Shown: positions 51,941 to 54,936 of the stretch, piece after piece
Position numbering within the stretch: the stretch's first letter is position 1
How the letters are laid out: the number at the start of each line of letters is the position of its first letter
Assembly (NCBI GenBank): GCA_913053845.1
Contig: CAJXGD010000009.1
Coordinates: 1 to 54,936, forward strand
DNA from: an uncultured bacterium
GTDB lineage: Bacteria; Bipolaricaulota; Bipolaricaulia; RBG-16-55-9; DRJF01
Reading direction: 5' to 3'
DNA length: 54,936 nucleotides
Translations under genes and position numbers: made by a program
Notes under the pieces: model-generated
Databases searched by the model: none
Seen by the model: only the letters and a program-made list of their open reading frames with translations
What the model was told of the DNA's origin: nothing

Positions 51941-52054
51941 ATGGCCAAGATGAAGAAGCAATATATCCCCAAAGCCCGGCGCAAGCAGAAACGCAAATAT
52001 CGTGCCCAGCGGCGGATGCGCCGCCGGCTGGCCGCCCGACCGGGTCATCGTTAG
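51941..52054 (+). CDS. Small highly basic protein, 37 aa
   Basis: ATG preceded by GGAGG at eight bases. The product is almost half Lys and Arg (KKQYIPKARRKQKRKY, then RRMRRRLAARPGHR), like short ribosome-associated or nucleic-acid-binding proteins (for example AURKAIP1/COX24-type); no firm family assignment. A TATGAT with TGGCAA 17 bases upstream may be its promoter. It precedes the CPBP protease gene by 60 bases. Confidence 0.55.
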   Translation: MAKMKKQYIPKARRKQKRKYRAQRRMRRRLAARPGHR

Positions 52055-52059
52055 GTACC

Positions 52060-52086
52060 GTAGGGGCGAACCCGCTAATCGCCCTC
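52060..52086. repeat. Small palindromic repeat, copy 3
   Basis: GTAGGGGCG, 12 bases, then CGCCCTC, just after the 37-aa gene; same type as 44035 and 50981. Confidence 0.45.
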
Positions 52087-52113
52087 TGATGGCTTGCCTC
52101 TACCTCAAGATGG

Positions 52114-53049
52114 ATGCCGTACGTGCCTGATATTTTCTATAACTGGCGCAGATTGCGCGCCGGTTGGCGACTGCTGCTCTTCTTGTTCGTCACCGTGTTT
52201 ACCGGTCTGGCTTTTTTCTGGCCGGTGGCTACGCCGCTTCAGTGGCTACTGGTCAAGCTTTTCACTCCGGATCCCTCGCGCGCTCGGATATTATATGAGG
52301 GCATACTGGTGCCGGGGCTGCTGGCCGCTTCCTGGTACATGGTGGTGGTGATAGACCGGCGACCTTGGCGCTCGCTGGGGCTGCCCTGGGGGCGAGCCTA
52401 CCTGCGGCAATTCCTCTGGGGCGTCGCCCTGGGACTGGCCCTGATCGGCTCGGAGACGCTCTTTGTCCTGCTCTTTCAGGGTGCCAGTTGGGTACCCTTT
52501 GCGCTCGATATTAAAACGATCAAGCTCTTGATCTTCTCGTCGATCGCCTGGCTGGGGGTGGCTTTGCTGGAAGAGCTCTTCTTTCGCGGCTACCTCTTGC
52601 AGACGCTCATCGAGGGGCTGGGCGTCGTGCCGGCACTGCTGCTCAGCTCGCTGCTCTTCGGCCTGATGCACTACGAGAATGCGCCGCAGCATTGGCTCTA
52701 TGTGCTCGATGCCGGCACGCTGGGGCTGGTGATGGCCCTGATGGCCCTCAAGACCAAAGCGCTGTGGCTGCCGATCGGCTTCCACTTCGCCAATGATTTT
52801 TTCATCGATTTATTCACACTGTTCCCTCAGCCACTTCCTAAGTCCTTTCAGGTTAGCCTCTCCGGCGTGCTGCTTGACATTGCCTTCGCGCTGCCGCTGG
52901 CGGCCTTCGTCTTTTATTCCGGGCGCATTCGCCCTACCGAGGAGATGGCGCGGCTCTTCTCCACCTACCTCAAGCCGGCTCGTTGGCGCGGGCGGCGACC
53001 TGCCGAGGAGCCTGTCGCCGGCCCGACTGACCAAGGGCCGCCGATTTGA
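52114..53049 (+). CDS. CPBP-family intramembrane glutamic endopeptidase
   Basis: Integral membrane protein of 311 aa with about eight helices. The CPBP (CAAX protease/bacteriocin-processing) motifs are seen in order: EELFFRGYLLQTL (motif 1, catalytic Glu pair), FGLMHYEN (motif 2) and FHFANDF (motif 3). Such proteases cleave within the membrane or act in peptide maturation or immunity. No peptide substrate gene is evident, though a 37-aa basic protein is directly upstream. Confidence 0.88.
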   Translation: MPYVPDIFYNWRRLRAGWRLLLFLFVTVFTGLAFFWPVATPLQWLLVKLFTPDPSRARILYEGILVPGLLAASWYMVVVIDRRPWRSLGLPWGRAYLRQFLWGVALGLALIGSETLFVLLFQGASWVPFALDIKTIKLLIFSSIAWLGVALLEELFFRGYLLQTLIEGLGVVPALLLSSLLFGLMHYENAPQHWLYVLDAGTLGLVMALMALKTKALWLPIGFHFANDFFIDLFTLFPQPLPKSFQVSLSGVLLDIAFALPLAAFVFYSGRIRPTEEMARLFSTYLKPARWRGRRPAEEPVAGPTDQGPPI

Positions 53050-53115
53050 CTTTGGCCGGTCGGGGAAGCTATCCTAGCTGACAGTCCAACGCAGATGCGA
53101 AAGGAGCAACAAGCC

Positions 53116-53610
53116 ATGCTAAGCCAAAAAATTCAGGATGCGCTCAACGAACAGATCAAAGATGAGTTCTATTCAGCTTATTTGTATCTGGCCATGTCCG
53201 CCTACTCTGAGGCGACCAACCTGCCGGGCTTCGCCCGCTGGATGCGGTTGCAGGGTCAGGAGGAGGTCTCCCACGCCATGAAGCTCTTTGACTATATCAA
53301 TGATCGCGGCGGCCGCGCGCTGCTGGGAGCCATTGACAGGCCACCGGCCGAGTTTAAGTCGCCGCTGGACCTCTTTGAGCAGGCCCTGGAGCACGAGCGC
53401 CAGATAACCGGCAAGATCCATGCTCTCTACCAACTAGCCACCCAGACAAACGACTATCCCACCCAGGTGATGCTCCACTGGTTCATCGAAGAGCAGGTCG
53501 AAGAGGAGAAAAGCGCCTCCCAGATCGTAGCACAACTCAAGCTAGTCGGCGATCACATTCCGCCGATCCTCATGATGGACCATCGCCTGGGCCAGCGCGC
53601 TGGCGAGTAG
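53116..53610 (+). CDS. Non-haem ferritin
   Basis: Iron-storage protein of 164 aa (four-helix bundle). The di-iron centre is represented by [12 protein letters not shown] (first Glu), [14 protein letters not shown] (ExxH) and [13 protein letters not shown] with [10 protein letters not shown] (further Glu). ATG 53116 is preferred over 53095 because AGGAG precedes it by nine bases. Convergent with kbl; their 3' ends overlap by 41 bases. Confidence 0.93.
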   Translation: MLSQKIQDALNEQIKDEFYSAYLYLAMSAYSEATNLPGFARWMRLQGQEEVSHAMKLFDYINDRGGRALLGAIDRPPAEFKSPLDLFEQALEHERQITGKIHALYQLATQTNDYPTQVMLHWFIEEQVEEEKSASQIVAQLKLVGDHIPPILMMDHRLGQRAGE

Positions 53611-54799
53611 GGGGCACAAGAGCCATGAGCTCCTGTCCCACCCTCTTGAAGGCCGCGATCGCTCGGTCGAGATCCTCGCGGCTGTGAGCGGCCGAGATCA
53701 TCACCCGGATGCGCGCTTTGCCGCGCGGCACGGTGGGATAACCCAGGGCCATGGCGAAGACACCTCCCTTAAAGAGCCGCCGGCTAAACTTCTGCGCCAG
53801 GGGAGCTTCACCCAGCATCACCGGCACGATCGGCGTCTCGCTCCGACCGATGTCGAAACCTAGCTCCTTCATCTGGCCCTTGAAATAGTGCGTGTTCTCC
53901 CAGAGTTTATCGACCAACTCGGTGGAGCGCTCCAATATCTCGACCGCCGTTAGGCAGGCGGCGGTGTCGGCCGGCGTGGTGGCAGATGAGAACAGAAAGG
54001 GCCGCGCCTGCTGCCGCAGATAATCAACGATCAGCACCGGGCCGGCCACATAGCCGCCCACCACCCCAAAGGCCTTGGAGAGCGTGCCGATCTCGATGTC
54101 CACCTGGCCCTGCAAATTGAAATGATCGGCGATGCCGCGGCCACCGCGGCCCAGCACCCCCTCGCCGTGGGCATCGTCCACCATGATCAGGGCGTTAGCG
54201 GGCCGGCAGAGCTCCACGATCCGGTCCAGCGGCGCGATATCCCCGTCCATGGAGAAAACCCCGTCGGAGACCACCAGGATTTTCTGATAGGCTTTCTGCC
54301 GCGCTTCGGTCAGACGAGCTTTGAGATCGTCCATATCGCAGTGGCGATAGACTGCCCGGTCGGCCTTGCTCAGCCGCACGCCGTCAATGATGGAAGCGTG
54401 GTTGAGCTCGTCGCTGATGATCAGGTCCCCCTGGCCCATCAGCAGCGGGATGACCGCCTGATTGGCGCAGAGGCCCGACTGCAAGACGATGGCCGCCTCC
54501 GCTCCCTTGAACCGGGCCAGGCGCTCTTCCAGTTGCAGGTGCAGCTCCATCGTGCCGGCGATGGTGCGCACCGCCGCCGGCCCCACCCCGTACTTTTCGA
54601 TGGCTTCGATTGCCGCCTGGCGCATCTGGGGATGGTTTGCCAAGCCCAGATAATTATTGGCACAAAAGTTGAGCACCTTCTGGCCATCAACTACGGTCCA
54701 GGCTCCTTGAGCCGATCCGATGGTGCGAATTCGAATGCCCAGTCCAGCCTGTTGCAACTGGGCGAGTTTATCGCTGATGAACTGGAGTTTATCGCTCAT
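53570..54799 (-). CDS. kbl: 2-amino-3-ketobutyrate CoA ligase (glycine C-acetyltransferase)
   Basis: PLP enzyme of the alpha-oxoamine synthase family, 409 aa. It splits 2-amino-3-ketobutyrate with CoA into glycine and acetyl-CoA in threonine breakdown. Motifs: [61 protein letters not shown] and the PLP lysine in [21 protein letters not shown] eight bases before the ATG. The usual partner threonine dehydrogenase (tdh) is not in the window. Confidence 0.93.
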   Translation of the reverse strand: MSDKLQFISDKLAQLQQAGLGIRIRTIGSAQGAWTVVDGQKVLNFCANNYLGLANHPQMRQAAIEAIEKYGVGPAAVRTIAGTMELHLQLEERLARFKGAEAAIVLQSGLCANQAVIPLLMGQGDLIISDELNHASIIDGVRLSKADRAVYRHCDMDDLKARLTEARQKAYQKILVVSDGVFSMDGDIAPLDRIVELCRPANALIMVDDAHGEGVLGRGGRGIADHFNLQGQVDIEIGTLSKAFGVVGGYVAGPVLIVDYLRQQARPFLFSSATTPADTAACLTAVEILERSTELVDKLWENTHYFKGQMKELGFDIGRSETPIVPVMLGEAPLAQKFSRRLFKGGVFAMALGYPTVPRGKARIRVMISAAHSREDLDRAIAAFKRVGQELMALVPPTRQRAGPGDGPS

Positions 54800-54914
54800 A
54801 ACGCTGGCCTCCTGATTGAATTGGGCCTGGGCGGTGACGTCTAGGCCAAGTTCATTTTAGCACAACGGAGGGCTGAAATTATGTACATGTTTAGCGTTCA
54901 GCCATTGAGAGAGA

Positions 54915-54929
54915 TATTTAGGGAGGAGG
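54915..54929 (+). promoter_or_regulatory. Ribosome binding site at the right edge
   Basis: GGGAGGAGG at 54920-54928 faces right with only seven bases left in the window. It suggests a plus-strand gene starting just beyond the edge; the 120 bases before it hold no recognised gene. Confidence 0.35.
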
Positions 54930-54936
54930 GCGTTGC

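Overview
This is a GC-rich bacterial chromosome segment of 54.9 kb with mostly core genes and a decayed accessory tract on the left. It has a histidine operon, gyrB, murE, thrS, prfA, coaE, kbl and initiator tRNA, with tight ATGA-type gene overlaps and frequent GTG/TTG starts. There is no rRNA, no marker ribosomal protein and no phage or plasmid backbone, so the phylum cannot be fixed from this window. The mixture (two-subunit molybdenum hydroxylase, IorA-like thiamine-diphosphate enzyme, BTAD regulator, HEPN/MNT and HicB modules) fits an uncultured, perhaps thermophilic lineage of the Bipolaricaulota/Acetothermia or Chloroflexota kind. That placement is inference only.

Left accessory region, 1-13.0 kb: the 5' end of a secreted choice-of-anchor/PKD protein; a duplicated divergent promoter cassette that carries HicB-like antitoxins on one side and an 88-aa gene or a HEPN/MNT toxin-antitoxin pair on the other; a BTAD/TPR regulator; and a SNF2 helicase with its SWIM zinc-finger partner. 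Next comes a defence-like operon on the minus strand: a frameshifted, internally deleted DNA methyltransferase, a TIGR04255-type protein, a 194-aa unknown, a HEPN protein and a frameshifted MNT nucleotidyltransferase.

Histidine region, 13.1-20.4 kb: hisG-D-C-H-A-B-F-IE plus a PHP-type phosphatase, nine minus-strand genes that overlap end to end. It is preceded by a good promoter and by a 28-codon leader peptide with five histidines in its last nine residues, which I read as a histidine attenuator. The thrS gene lies upstream.

Middle, 22-34 kb: nitrilase-family hydrolase, DUF2227-like membrane protein, RlpA and an Lhr-type helicase; initiator tRNA-Met with its promoter; a 0.7-kb stretch with relics of a transposase and a phosphoesterase; a PC4-like protein; and a probable gyrB-murE-response regulator-histidine kinase unit.

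Right, 34-55 kb: Fe-S and molybdenum hydroxylase subunits, MFS transporter, prfA, an IS630 remnant fused into a wrecked VapBC-like locus, DinB, a standalone structured RNA with a terminator, universal stress protein plus DsbA-like protein, thiolase, tlyA-exonuclease-coaE, a Tat-exported phosphoesterase with a membrane-anchored histidine-rich partner, a small ribbon-helix-helix protein, an IorA-like enzyme, a secreted unknown, a proteasome-like Ntn protein, a 37-aa basic protein, CPBP protease, ferritin and kbl.

Housekeeping reading frames are intact. Most broken frames are in toxin-antitoxin, restriction-modification or transposon-type genes, so those breaks look like real decay and not general base-calling error.
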